DNA of 64,000 nt. It comes from Oscillospiraceae bacterium. GTDB lineage: Bacteria; Bacillota; Clostridia; Oscillospirales; Oscillospiraceae. A program made the translations under genes and the position numbers. The stretch lies in contig CAJTFK010000008.1 in the NCBI GenBank assembly GCA_910575505.1, positions 1 through 64,000 on the forward strand. Reading direction: 5' to 3'. The notes beneath the pieces are model-generated. The model had not been told where the DNA came from. It made no database searches and saw only the letters and a program-made list of their open reading frames with translations. Below, piece by piece: positions 1 through 7,679 of the stretch. Within the stretch, counting starts at the first letter, position 1, and each line of letters starts with the position of its first letter.

Positions 1-29
1 CCGTTTACCGGGGTCTGAGAAAAAATCTT

Positions 30-230
30 AACCGATTACACGTTCTCTTTGCCAGCGCAAATCTGTACATGCTTGCCAGGGCGGGCGGTTCCCTATGCCC
101 CGCCTAAGGTTTTTGCGCCCTTCGACCGGGCTGGGACTGGAATAGCGAGGAATTCATCCCTAAATATGGCCCTTTATTGGACGTTTTTATTACCTTCGTT
201 TGTTTGCCTGGCTTTTACCTGCTTTAATCA
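30..230 (+). ncRNA. candidate structured RNA, possibly 6S-like
   Basis: No convincing protein gene lies in the first 247 bases. The stretch can fold into a bulged hairpin around AGGGCGGG / CCCCGCCT (about 77-110), followed by CCTAAGG, a GCCC/GGGC hairpin, and a downstream GCCTGGC that can pair with the upstream GCCAG. A long irregular stem with a central bubble near a CCTAAGG-TTTTTGCG segment loosely recalls 6S RNA. That identification rests on memory of the family's look, not on an alignment. The strand and ends are guesses, and the window edge may cut the RNA. It could also be plain intergenic sequence. Confidence 0.28.
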
Positions 231-247
231 GTGCTTCCCTAATTAAA

Positions 248-541
248 TCAGAGGTGGTGGTCCCTCAGCAGCCGCCTGGCCTGCTCCCACAGCTCGTCGC
301 TGACGGTCTGAATCACGGCCACCTTCTCCACCAGCTCCGGCAGGGCGGCCTTCAGCTCCGCCTCCACCAGGGTCTCATTGGTCAAGTCCGCCGAGGGGCA
401 CCCGGCGCACTGGCCCAGCAGCTTGACATACAGAACCCCGTTTTCCAGGCGGTCCGTCTCAATCTCCCCGCCGTGGGCCCGAAGGGCGGGGCGGACCTTT
501 TCATCCAGAACGGCCTCGATGCGTTTCATATCTTCTGTCAT
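248..541 (-). CDS. NifU C-terminal domain protein (Fe-S cluster scaffold/carrier)
   Basis: A 97-aa protein matching the stand-alone NifU C-terminal (Nfu-type) domain. Residues 43-50 read GQCAGCPS, with the paired cysteines (CxxC) that bind a bridging Fe-S cluster between two subunits, preceded by the usual helix with RPALRAHGGEIE. Nfu proteins carry clusters from the assembly machinery to target enzymes in the cytoplasm; the SufC/SufB-type pair at 8.8-10.4 kb is a plausible source. The ATG at 541 has an AAGGAG site 8-9 bases upstream. It follows the MoxR gene in the same direction but is separated by a hairpin-rich repeat, so it may have its own promoter. Confidence 0.9.
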   Translation of the reverse strand: MTEDMKRIEAVLDEKVRPALRAHGGEIETDRLENGVLYVKLLGQCAGCPSADLTNETLVEAELKAALPELVEKVAVIQTVSDELWEQARRLLRDHHL

Positions 542-560
542 GGCGGTTTCTCCTTCGTGA

Positions 561-692
561 TATATTCAGCACACTTGGAAATCGGTATACACCGATTTCC
601 CGTCAGCGGCAAAGCCGCTGACGGGTAAAAGCCCTGTGCCGGCTATGAAGTCTGCCGCGTGGTTGCTTCTTTTCGACTGCGGTGGCTATAGC
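561..692. repeat. hairpin-cluster (cloverleaf-like) repeat, copy A
   Basis: Two perfect hairpins lie side by side: GGAAATCGG/CCGATTTCC (577-600) and CCGTCAGCGGC/GCCGCTGACGG (600-624). They are enclosed by GCACA (569-573) pairing with TGTGC (635-639), with an imperfect outer ATATTCAG/GGCTAT arm. The same layout and much of the same sequence recur in inverse orientation at 26.5-26.7 kb, and a structural relative lies at 5.16-5.26 kb. It occupies the gap upstream of the NifU-type gene. Confidence 0.6.
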
Positions 693-729
693 AGGCTTCA
701 AAATTGCCGGCAGCGGGCCGACCTGCTTG

Positions 730-2244
730 TCAGGGATTTTCTGCCGCCGCTTTGGCGGCGGCAATTTCCTCCTGGAGCTTCCGGCGTGTGTCGTCAAACA
801 GCAGCTCCTGATTGTGGCGGAAATAGGCGTCGCAGCCGAAGGTCTCAATAAACCAGCTGGTGTCCGGGCCGGCGGTGAGCTCCGTGACAAACAGGACCAG
901 CTCCTGTCCCTGGCCAAAGGCCTCCTCCAGGAAGCGGAACGCGCTGTCCAGCTGCCGCCCGGCCAGCTCCCCCAGCAGGGCGCGCTTGTCCGTCTCGCCG
1001 CCGAACCAGTCCCGCACCGCTTCCAGGGCGTCCTCCGGGCGGCTCCGGTTCTCCTGGATCAGGCGGAGGCGGTACTCGTCCAGAAGACCGATGATCCGCA
1101 GGCTGAGGGTTTCCCGCTCCCGGTCCAGCTGGCCCGCCTCCCGGGCCCGCTTCAGGGCCGTCCGCCGCTCCTGAATGAGACAGGGCAGAATGTCCGGCTC
1201 TGTGGGCAGGGCGTCCCGGAATTCCGTCAGGGCGGCGTGGAGCCCCTGGCACAGGGCATCCTGCCGCCGGACCTCTCCGGTCTCCTCCGTCAGCCGGGAG
1301 AGAAGCAGCCCCATCACCGACAGCTTCTCGTCAAAGGGGGCGGCCCGGAGCTCCGAGACGGTGACGGCGGGCCACCGGCCGTGGAGCACGTCGTCCACAT
1401 GGTAGATGTTCCTGTATTTGTTGTAGAGCTCCAGATAGTTGGCGAAGTCCCCGGCCACGGCGGGCAGCTGGATATACTGCTCCGCCACCTGCCGCCCCAC
1501 CGGCAGGCCCAGCCTCTCATAGGCCAGTATCAGCTCGCTCAGATCCTCCCAGCCCCGGGCGGTGGCGAACTGGAGGCCCTCCGCCCCGGACTCCATCCGG
1601 TAGAAGTTTTCCTTTTTGATGTCCAGATAGGAGATCACCGCTCCGTGAAGGCGCCTCTGCCGGGCGTACTCCTTCCAGACGCCGAAGTCCTCCCGGACCT
1701 CGATGCGCTTTACCCGGTCCAGGGTCACCACGTCGAAGTCCCGGACGGAACGGTTGTATTCCGGCGGGTTTCCGGCGGCGGCAATCAGCCAGCCCTGTGG
1801 GAGGCGCTGGTTGCCGAAGGTCTTGCACTGGAGGAATTGCAGCATCATGGGGGCCAGGGTCTCGGACACGCAGTTGATCTCGTCCAGGAAGAGGATGCCC
1901 TCCCGGATGCCCGTCCGCTCCATCAGCTGGTAGACCGAGGCCAGAATTTCACTCATGGTGTATTCCGTCACCGAATATTCCGTGCCGTCAAAGACCCGCT
2001 TCTCGATGAAGGGCAGGCCCACGGCGCTCTGCCGGGTGTGGTGGGTGATGGTGTAGGACACCAGGCCCACCCCGGCCTCGGCGGCGGCCTGCTCCATAAT
2101 CTGGGTCTTGCCGATGCCCGGCGGGCCCATCAGCAGAATGGGCCGCTGGCGGACCGGGGGGATGAGGTAGTTCCCCAGCTCGTCCCTGGCCAGATACGCT
2201 TTCAGGGTGTTGGCAATTTCCTGTTTGGCTTCTTTGATGTTCAT
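730..2244 (-). CDS. MoxR-type AAA+ ATPase
   Basis: A 504-aa AAA+ ATPase of the MoxR/AAA_5 type. Walker A is GPPGIGKT (about residues 40-47), Walker B is ILFLDEIN (about 117-124), and a sensor-1-like AAAGNPPEYN follows near 156. The C-terminal half is a helical region of unknown function. MoxR ATPases typically act as chaperones with a VWA-domain partner. The gene just upstream in the transcript (2422-3774) encodes such a VWA-like protein, so the two probably work together in the cytoplasm on an unidentified substrate. The ATG at 2244 is the natural start, 177 bases after the VWA gene ends. Confidence 0.88.
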   Translation of the reverse strand: MNIKEAKQEIANTLKAYLARDELGNYLIPPVRQRPILLMGPPGIGKTQIMEQAAAEAGVGLVSYTITHHTRQSAVGLPFIEKRVFDGTEYSVTEYTMSEILASVYQLMERTGIREGILFLDEINCVSETLAPMMLQFLQCKTFGNQRLPQGWLIAAAGNPPEYNRSVRDFDVVTLDRVKRIEVREDFGVWKEYARQRRLHGAVISYLDIKKENFYRMESGAEGLQFATARGWEDLSELILAYERLGLPVGRQVAEQYIQLPAVAGDFANYLELYNKYRNIYHVDDVLHGRWPAVTVSELRAAPFDEKLSVMGLLLSRLTEETGEVRRQDALCQGLHAALTEFRDALPTEPDILPCLIQERRTALKRAREAGQLDRERETLSLRIIGLLDEYRLRLIQENRSRPEDALEAVRDWFGGETDKRALLGELAGRQLDSAFRFLEEAFGQGQELVLFVTELTAGPDTSWFIETFGCDAYFRHNQELLFDDTRRKLQEEIAAAKAAAENP

Positions 2245-2421
2245 AGTGTTTTCCTGTCCCTGCCTGTCCTTCTATTTATGGAGTCATTTGCGGAGACCGC
2301 GGGCGGGATGCCGTGCGCCGTCAGAGCGGTGTGCACCGCGCCGGCGCGGCCCGGGGCCGCCGGTTCCGCTTGTGTGTTCCTCTGCCGCCAATCCGTTCCT
2401 TCTCTGCCTGGGGATGCGCCC

Positions 2422-3774
2422 TCACAGCTCCGGCAGCTCGCCGGGGTCCGTTTCGTCCTCCAGGGCTTCCAGGGTCCGCTCCGGCTCCGGCAGCACCAGC
2501 CGGATGGCCCAGGGGGGGATGTCCGCCGCCACCGTGGCCGGAGGCTCCCCCAGCAGGACGAAGGCTGTTTCATAGGGGGTGCGCTTCTTGGGAAAAACGC
2601 CCATGCCGTCGGTGAAGTACACCAGGCCCCGGAGACCGGAGAAGGCCCCCGCCTCCAGAAGCTTCGCCACATGGGCAAACACCGGGCGGAAGTCCGTGGC
2701 GCCGCCTCCGGCAAGCTGGAAATGCTCCATATAGTCCCGCAGGTCCTCCAGGTCCCGGATGGGCACATCGGATTGAATTTGGCTGTCGCATTGGAGAATC
2801 CGGATATTCACCTTCCGGGTAAAGGTTCCGGTGCTGCGGAGTATGGCGTAGGTACAGGCCAGGAACCGCCGCACCAGGTCCCCGGAGGTGGACATGGAGG
2901 TGTCGATGGCGATGACGAAATCCTCAATGCGCTTTTCCTCCCGGGTTTCCGGAGGCTCCACCAGGGGCATGTTGCCGTAGAGCCGGAGGCCGTAGCTGTA
3001 AAAGCCGTAGTCAAAGGCGTCCCCGTCCGCCGCCAGCACCTCTCTGGGGGCGGCGAAGCGCCGGAGAAAGGCCCGGTAATCCACATCGTCCCGCACCGCC
3101 GCCCGGACCTGCTCCAGCACCGTTGCGCCGCCCTCCGCCTGACCGGCCCGGACGGTTTCCATGCCGGTCCGGGTTTTCTCCGAGAGAGCTTTCCACTGCC
3201 GGTCCTGCCGCTGGCTCTGCTCCTTCCCGTCCTGCTGTTCGGGGTCCCAGAGACCGTGATCGTCCACCAGGAACAGCCGCTGAAGCGCTGCCAGCTCGTA
3301 TTCCGGCAGATTCAGCCGCAGCAGGCGGCGGTAGATTCCCTCCGCCGTCAGCACCGGCATCTCCCGGCGGCACTCACCGTAGAAGATTCGCTTCGCCGGG
3401 GGGACCGTCTCTCTGAGACAGGGGTAATCCAGGTCGTCCAGCACGCTTTCCGCCGCCGCGTCGCAGGCCAGATCCCACAATTCCGGAACCCGGCCCCGCT
3501 TTTTCGCCAGGTGGCGGAACATGCAGTGAAGGATGACGTGGAGATAGGCCCGGTTTGTCAAAACGCCGCTCCGGAGGAACCGGTCCGCCAGCCAGGCCCC
3601 GTTATAGTAGAGCCCCTCGCCGTCGGTGGCCAGGGAGACGGTGACGCCGCCGCCGGGCCGGAACTCCAGGCCGCAGAGGGCCGCGTCCAGATAGGGCAGG
3701 CTCATGTACAGCTGGTTCCGGGCGGCGCTTAAAATTTTTTGGCCAATTTGCCCAACTTCGGATGAGTCTTTCAT
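2422..3774 (-). CDS. VWA-like / DUF2201-type predicted metallopeptidase
   Basis: About 450 aa from the ATG at 3774, chosen because a strong AAGGGGGGA site precedes it; the longer open frame to 3942 has no such support. The N-terminal half resembles the putative metallopeptidase domain of COG3864 (DUF2201) proteins. The C-terminal half is VWA-like with a MIDAS-type VIAIDTSMS and a late LVYFTDGMG. The helix that normally carries HExxH reads HVILHCMFRH, so both histidines are kept but the catalytic Glu is Val; hydrolytic activity is doubtful. It lies between an LRR protein and a MoxR ATPase on the same strand, a typical MoxR-VWA partnership. Confidence 0.85.
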   Translation of the reverse strand: MKDSSEVGQIGQKILSAARNQLYMSLPYLDAALCGLEFRPGGGVTVSLATDGEGLYYNGAWLADRFLRSGVLTNRAYLHVILHCMFRHLAKKRGRVPELWDLACDAAAESVLDDLDYPCLRETVPPAKRIFYGECRREMPVLTAEGIYRRLLRLNLPEYELAALQRLFLVDDHGLWDPEQQDGKEQSQRQDRQWKALSEKTRTGMETVRAGQAEGGATVLEQVRAAVRDDVDYRAFLRRFAAPREVLAADGDAFDYGFYSYGLRLYGNMPLVEPPETREEKRIEDFVIAIDTSMSTSGDLVRRFLACTYAILRSTGTFTRKVNIRILQCDSQIQSDVPIRDLEDLRDYMEHFQLAGGGATDFRPVFAHVAKLLEAGAFSGLRGLVYFTDGMGVFPKKRTPYETAFVLLGEPPATVAADIPPWAIRLVLPEPERTLEALEDETDPGELPEL

Positions 3775-3969
3775 GCCGGCGTCCCCCCTTCGTTTAATTA
3801 TAGCAATCTTCAGAATTACGGGCAAGAGGCCGCCGAAGTCGCCGGCCCCTGCAAGTCCGCCCGCAAGGGCCGGCCCGCCTGTCGGGAATGATGATGCTTG
3901 CCACAGGAACCAGAAGTCAGGAATTTCCTGTGCCGGAAGCATTCCTGATTTCTGCCTCCGCAGTTCTCA

Positions 3970-4941
3970 TCAAAGAGAAAAGCGATTGGAGGCTGCCGCC
4001 GGAAACCTCCTATGCTGCTCCTCCAGCAGCAGCGCCACCAGAGCCGGGGCCTCCCGGGCCCGGGCCCGGGCGCAGGCGGCGCTGAGGGCGGCCCGGTCCG
4101 GCTCCGCCCGGTCCAGCAGGAAGCGGAGTCCGGCGCTGTCCCCCTGTCCGGCCAGCCAGACCAGGATCTCCGACAGGCGGGACCGGAGGTGATCCAGATA
4201 GGCGGTTTCCGCCTCTGCTCCCAGCTCCATGGGCCAGCGCAGACGGTACCAGGCCAGCCGGAGGGCGGTTTCCCCGTCGTGCTCCATGGACAGGAAGCCG
4301 GGCCACAGGGCGTCATAGTCCTTGAAATTCAGTTTTTTCTGGTGGAAGCAGTGGTGATAGGGATAGCCCGCCCCGGAAATGAAATAGTCAAAATGATGGG
4401 CGGGGCAGTTCTCCTCGTAGAGCTCCGTGTACTCCGGAAACAGCAGCCGGGCAGTTCCGCCGGGGCCTTCCACTGTTACATCCAGCTCCCGGCTCAGCTC
4501 CCCGGCAAACCAGGCCAGAGTCTCCCCCTGCTCCGGCCCCGTCCGGGTCAGATGGAGGGTGTCCAGACTCCGGCAGTTCATCAGGACGGCGCCGCCCCAG
4601 AAAACCGGACCGCCGTGAAGCCGGAGGGTTTTCAGAGCCCCGCAGTTCAGCAGCGCGTAATCGCCCACCCGGCCCAGAGAGGAGGGGAGGGCCAGGTCCT
4701 CCAGATTCCGGTTGTCCCAGTCCCCCGTCTGGGGCCCCCAGGTGACCAGAACCTCTTCCCCCCGGGGCCAGGGCCGCCCGGGCGTCAGGGCGTGATGCCC
4801 CAGCGCCGTCACCGGCAGGCCGAAAAGCGTCTCCGGCAGGACGGCCCGGCGGTCACAGGTGACGGCGCCCAGAATGACAATGCCGTCCCGCTCCCGCCGG
4901 ACAGACAGCCGCCAGTTTCCCGGCCCGCTGACAGTTTCCAT
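3970..4941 (-). CDS. leucine-rich-repeat (BspA/LRR_5-like) protein
   Basis: 323 aa from the ATG at 4941, which has AAGGAGG at good spacing; upstream in-frame starts lie in a simple repeat. Residues about 10-140 carry LRR_5-like units (LPETLFGLPVTALGHHAL, LLNCGALKTLRLHGG, LMNCRSLDTLHL) ordered as in BspA-type proteins. No signal peptide is visible, so a cytoplasmic role is likelier than a surface one. The C-terminal 120 residues are helical and Ala/Arg/Leu-rich. It is the first gene of the LRR - VWA - MoxR series, suggesting a recognition or scaffold role there. That role is inference. Confidence 0.72.
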   Translation of the reverse strand: METVSGPGNWRLSVRRERDGIVILGAVTCDRRAVLPETLFGLPVTALGHHALTPGRPWPRGEEVLVTWGPQTGDWDNRNLEDLALPSSLGRVGDYALLNCGALKTLRLHGGPVFWGGAVLMNCRSLDTLHLTRTGPEQGETLAWFAGELSRELDVTVEGPGGTARLLFPEYTELYEENCPAHHFDYFISGAGYPYHHCFHQKKLNFKDYDALWPGFLSMEHDGETALRLAWYRLRWPMELGAEAETAYLDHLRSRLSEILVWLAGQGDSAGLRFLLDRAEPDRAALSAACARARAREAPALVALLLEEQHRRFPAAASNRFSL

Positions 4942-4949
4942 GCAATCCG

Positions 4950-5000
4950 CCTCCTTCGCGCTTCTTCCCTTCGCGCCTCTTCCCTTCGCGCCTCTTTCGT
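4950..5000. repeat. three tandem 14-15-bp units upstream of the LRR gene
   Basis: Read on the minus strand, GAGGCGCGAAGGGAA is repeated almost exactly three times between the presumed promoter and the ribosome binding site of the LRR gene. The last unit grades into the AAGGAGG site, so each unit carries an AAGGGA-like ribosome-binding sequence. It may have arisen by slippage. Confidence 0.6.
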
Positions 5001-5081
5001 ATGGGGGATAGTATACCACAGTTTTCCGAAATTTCCTAGAGCCTGTTTTGAGAAGGGAGTCCGTTTCCGCATTTTTATGGT

Positions 5082-5257
5082 AAATAAACATGAAAAGCAT
5101 CAAGTATGCTTTTCACTGGCGGTTTCCGCCGGAGCCGCTGAAAGCGGCCGGTTTATTTGACTTCATAGTTCAGTAAATGTGCGCTTTGCGCACTGGCGGG
5201 CCAAGAGCCGCCGGTTGAAAACCGGCGTTTTGCCAGTTTTCAGCTTTACTGACTATA
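5082..5257. repeat. two adjacent multi-hairpin (cloverleaf-like) repeats, copy C
   Basis: First unit: outer stem AAATAAAC/GTTTATTT (about 5082-5158) enclosing three hairpins (TGAAAAGCAT/ATGCTTTTCA, GGCGG/CCGCC, GCCGCT/AGCGGC). Second unit: outer stem ATAGT-CAGTAAA / TTTACTGACTAT (about 5165-5255) enclosing GTGCGC/GCGCAC and CCGGTT/AACCGG. The outer ATAGTYAG/CTGACTAT arm is shared with the copy at 26.6 kb. These structures fill most of the 465-base gap between the divergent LRR and GntR genes. Confidence 0.65.
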
Positions 5258-5346
5258 TCAGGCGGCGGCCCTCGTGCAAAAGCCCTTCATGGGCCGCTTC
5301 CGTTCAGGGACGGAGGCGGGAGCGAAAAATTTTTTGCCTGAAACTC

Positions 5347-5388
5347 TTGACAAGACTGTTCATACTGTGTATACTGTTCATGTACAGT
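5347..5388 (+). promoter_or_regulatory. promoter and likely GntR operator
   Basis: A perfect TTGACA (5347-5352) lies 17 bases before TATACT (5370-5375). ACTGTTCAT occurs twice, 18 bases apart (5355 and 5373), and ACTGT-6-ACAGT (5373-5388) is an inverted repeat overlapping the -10 and start region. Placement immediately before a YtrA-type GntR gene suggests autorepression, as is usual for these regulators. Confidence 0.8.
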
Positions 5389-5406
5389 ACAAACGGAGGA
5401 ACATCC

Positions 5407-5787
5407 ATGGAAATCATCATCCGTAATACCGTGAATCAACCCATCTACGAGCAGATTTACACCCAGCTGAAAAACCAGATCATCGCAGGGACCTTACAGC
5501 CCGGAGAGGCCCTCCCCTCCATCCGGGCGCTGGCCAAGGACCTGAAGATTTCCGTCATTACCACCAAGCGGGCCTATGACGAGCTGGAGGCACAGGGCTT
5601 TTTGTACACCGTGGCGGGCAAGGGCTGCTTTGTGGCTGAGAAGAACATGGACCTGATCCGGGAGCAGCGGCTCCGGGAGCTGGAGGAGCATCTGACCCGG
5701 GCGGCGGAGCTTGCAAAGAGCTGCAATCTCAGCCGGCGGGAGCTGGAAGAAATGCTGGAAGCGTTACTCGAGGAGGAATCTGTATGA
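5407..5787 (+). CDS. GntR family regulator, YtrA subfamily
   Basis: 126 aa from the ATG at 5407, preceded by CGGAGGA. An N-terminal winged helix-turn-helix (IYEQIYTQLKNQIIAGTLQPG, then LPSIRALAKDLKISVITTKRAYDEL) is followed by a short helical tail and no large ligand domain. That is the YtrA subfamily, which controls ABC exporters. The stop overlaps the start of the ABC ATPase gene by ATGA, showing translational coupling. It probably represses its own operon through the palindrome at 5373-5388 until an unidentified inducer, often a cell-envelope-active compound, is present. Confidence 0.92.
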   Translation: MEIIIRNTVNQPIYEQIYTQLKNQIIAGTLQPGEALPSIRALAKDLKISVITTKRAYDELEAQGFLYTVAGKGCFVAEKNMDLIREQRLRELEEHLTRAAELAKSCNLSRRELEEMLEALLEEESV

Positions 5788-6635
5788 ACGCCATTGAACT
5801 GTCCCATATCCATAAATCCTTCGGCAGCTTTGCCATCCAGGACCTGAGCCTGACGGTGCCCGGCGGCACCATCTGCGGGCTGGTAGGCGAGAACGGCGCG
5901 GGGAAATCCACCACCATCCGTCTTTTGATGAACGCCCTCCGGCCTGACAGCGGAAGCGCCAGGGTCCTGGGGGTGGATGCGGCCTCTCCGGAGTTTCGGG
6001 AGGTGAAGGAGGACGTGGGCGTCGTGCTGGACGAGGCCTATTTTCCCGAGACTCTCACCGCCGTCCAGGTGGGGAAGGTCATGGCGGCGACCTACCGGCG
6101 CTGGGAGCAGAAGACCTATGACGGGTTCCTGGACCGGTTTGAGCTGCCCCGTAAAAAGCAGTTCAAGGATTTTTCCAGGGGCATGAAGATGAAGCTGGCC
6201 ATTGCCGCCGCCCTGAGCCACCAGTCCAGACTTCTGGTGCTGGACGAAGCAACCTCCGGTCTGGACCCCATCGTCCGGGACGAGGTGCTGGAGATTTTCA
6301 ACGAGTTCACACGGGAGGAGGACCACTCCATTCTGATTTCCTCCCACATCCTCAGCGACCTGGAGAAGATCTGCGACTATATCGCCTTTCTCCATCAGGG
6401 GCGGCTGCTGTTCTGTGACGAGAAGGACCAGCTCCTGGAGACCTACGGCCTGTTCGCAGGCACGGCGGAACAGGCGGAAAGCCTGCGGCCCGAGGCGGTC
6501 ATTGGCCGGGAGTCCAGCGGCTTCGGCGGCATCCGGGCCCTGGTGCGGCGCAGTGAGGTCCCGGCGGGGCTGGAGCTGGAGCGTGCGAGCGTGGAGGATA
6601 TTATCCTGTTCATGGTGAAAGGAGCAAAGAAATGA
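5784..6635 (+). CDS. ABC transporter ATP-binding protein
   Basis: 283-aa ABC ATPase with Walker A GENGAGKST (about 38-46), Q-loop region, a signature-like DFSRGMKMKLAIAAALS (about 128-144) and Walker B LLVLDEATSGLDP (about 152-164). The signature is the relaxed SRGMK form seen in YtrB/CcmA-like exporters. It overlaps the regulator upstream and the permease downstream, each by four bases (ATGA), so the three are one operon. It should energise the membrane protein encoded by 6632-7219; the substrate is unknown. Confidence 0.93.
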   Translation: MNAIELSHIHKSFGSFAIQDLSLTVPGGTICGLVGENGAGKSTTIRLLMNALRPDSGSARVLGVDAASPEFREVKEDVGVVLDEAYFPETLTAVQVGKVMAATYRRWEQKTYDGFLDRFELPRKKQFKDFSRGMKMKLAIAAALSHQSRLLVLDEATSGLDPIVRDEVLEIFNEFTREEDHSILISSHILSDLEKICDYIAFLHQGRLLFCDEKDQLLETYGLFAGTAEQAESLRPEAVIGRESSGFGGIRALVRRSEVPAGLELERASVEDIILFMVKGAKK

Positions 6636-7219
6636 AAGCGCTGCTTTTAAAGGATGTTTATGTGATCTGGAAACAGATGCGGCTGTTCCTTCTGGTGGTC
6701 CTGGTTATGTGCGTGGTCAACACCACCTTCAACAGCATCTTTTTGATAGTCTGGTGCTCCATGCTGCCCTACACGGCCATGGCCTACGACGACCGGAGCC
6801 ACTGGAGCCAGATGGCGGCCATGATGCCCTATTCCAAAAAAGACATCGTGCTGAGCAAGTATGTGCTGGGCTGGCTGTGTATGGGCGCGATGGGGCTGAT
6901 CTCCCTGGTGATGCAGGCGGTGGTCGGCGGCTTTTCCGGCGGCGGAGCCGGCAGGTCCCTCGTTCTGGTCAGCCTCTGCCTGGGAGCCGTCACCCTGGCC
7001 GTTACCCTGCCCGCCATCCTGCGCTTCGGCGTGGAGCGGGGCCGGATGCTCTTCATGCTCGTGATCTTCGGCGTGGCCATCGGGGCGGGCATCCTGCTGG
7101 ACACCTCGGACCTCCACATCAGCCTTCCCCTGCCTCTGGAGGTGCTGGCGCCCCTGGCGGCGGTTGCCGCCACGGCGGTGTCCATTCCGCTGTCCATGAA
7201 GCTCTACAGGGTGGACTGA
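6632..7219 (+). CDS. ABC-2 type transporter permease
   Basis: 195-aa integral membrane protein with about six hydrophobic segments. The middle WSQMAAMMPYSKKDIVLSKY motif is typical of ABC-2 permeases of the YtrC/YhaP-like group (ABC2_membrane_5). It overlaps the ATPase gene by four bases. With that ATPase it forms a putative exporter under GntR/YtrA control. The substrate cannot be read from the sequence. Confidence 0.88.
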   Translation: MKALLLKDVYVIWKQMRLFLLVVLVMCVVNTTFNSIFLIVWCSMLPYTAMAYDDRSHWSQMAAMMPYSKKDIVLSKYVLGWLCMGAMGLISLVMQAVVGGFSGGGAGRSLVLVSLCLGAVTLAVTLPAILRFGVERGRMLFMLVIFGVAIGAGILLDTSDLHISLPLPLEVLAPLAAVAATAVSIPLSMKLYRVD

Positions 7220-7232
7220 AAGGAGGATTCAA

Positions 7233-7322
7233 ATGCCTCATATTCCCCATCATCTGGTCCTGCTGCTTCTGCTGCTGCCGATTCTGGACCGGCTTCTGAA
7301 GCTGTGGAGGGGGCGAAGATAA
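7233..7322 (+). CDS. 29-aa single-pass membrane peptide
   Basis: A tiny open frame with an excellent AAAGGAGG site 6-7 bases before its ATG, beginning 13 bases after the permease stop and ending against the start of the next gene. The product starts MPHIPHH, has an uninterrupted Leu/Val/Ile stretch (about residues 8-18) and ends LKLWRGRR, a positive-inside anchor. The ribosome binding site, spacing and topology argue that it is translated with the ABC operon. It could be a small accessory subunit of the transporter. No family is recognised. Confidence 0.6.
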   Translation: MPHIPHHLVLLLLLLPILDRLLKLWRGRR

Positions 7323-7541
7323 ATGATGAATATGAAACGCTGTCCCGTCTGTGATTCCACGGATGTCGTCCGAGTGCCTGACGATGCCCACCGCTATCTT
7401 GCCAACAGCATCTGTATCACGAAATTTGCCATGGTGAAGCGGATCCCCGTGGCCCGGTATGTCTGCTGCGCCTGCGGCTATGTGGAGAACTGGGTGGAGA
7501 CTCCCCGGGAGCGGGAGGAGATTCGGAAAGCCTTCGGGTAA
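7323..7541 (+). CDS. small zinc-ribbon protein
   Basis: 72 aa with two CxxC knuckles (CPVCDST near residue 7 and CCACGYVENW near 49), the layout of a zinc ribbon that binds one metal ion. Such proteins are often annotated as nucleic-acid-binding zinc ribbons without a known function. It starts directly after the 29-aa membrane peptide and is the last gene of the GntR-ABC operon. The start could also be the ATG two or three codons further on. Confidence 0.78.
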   Translation: MMNMKRCPVCDSTDVVRVPDDAHRYLANSICITKFAMVKRIPVARYVCCACGYVENWVETPREREEIRKAFG

Positions 7542-7679
7542 ATTAGTAATTAGGAATGCGGAATTAGGAATAAAGCATCCGGCAGAGGCATCTGAAAGAT
7601 TCAGGCGCCCTTGCCGGATGTTTGGGTTTCGCTGTGGTTTTCCAGTCTGCTGAATTCCTAATTCCTAACTCCTAATGCC
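7542..7679. repeat. heptamer inverted-repeat element
   Basis: Left arm (7542-7571) carries GGAAT-TAG heptamer-like units and the right arm (7652-7679) their inverted complement (TAATTCC, TAACTCC, TAATGCC; period 7). Between them CATCCGGCA/TTGCCGGATG forms a hairpin that could terminate transcription from either side. The right arm runs into the stop codon of the ferritin-like gene. A similar arrangement lies at 36.42-36.49 kb. Confidence 0.6.

Noticed and set aside
682..3732. 1016-codon plus-strand open frame
   Set aside because: It runs antisense to the MoxR and VWA genes, has low-complexity Pro/Gln/Gly content and no domain; high GC keeps it open by chance.
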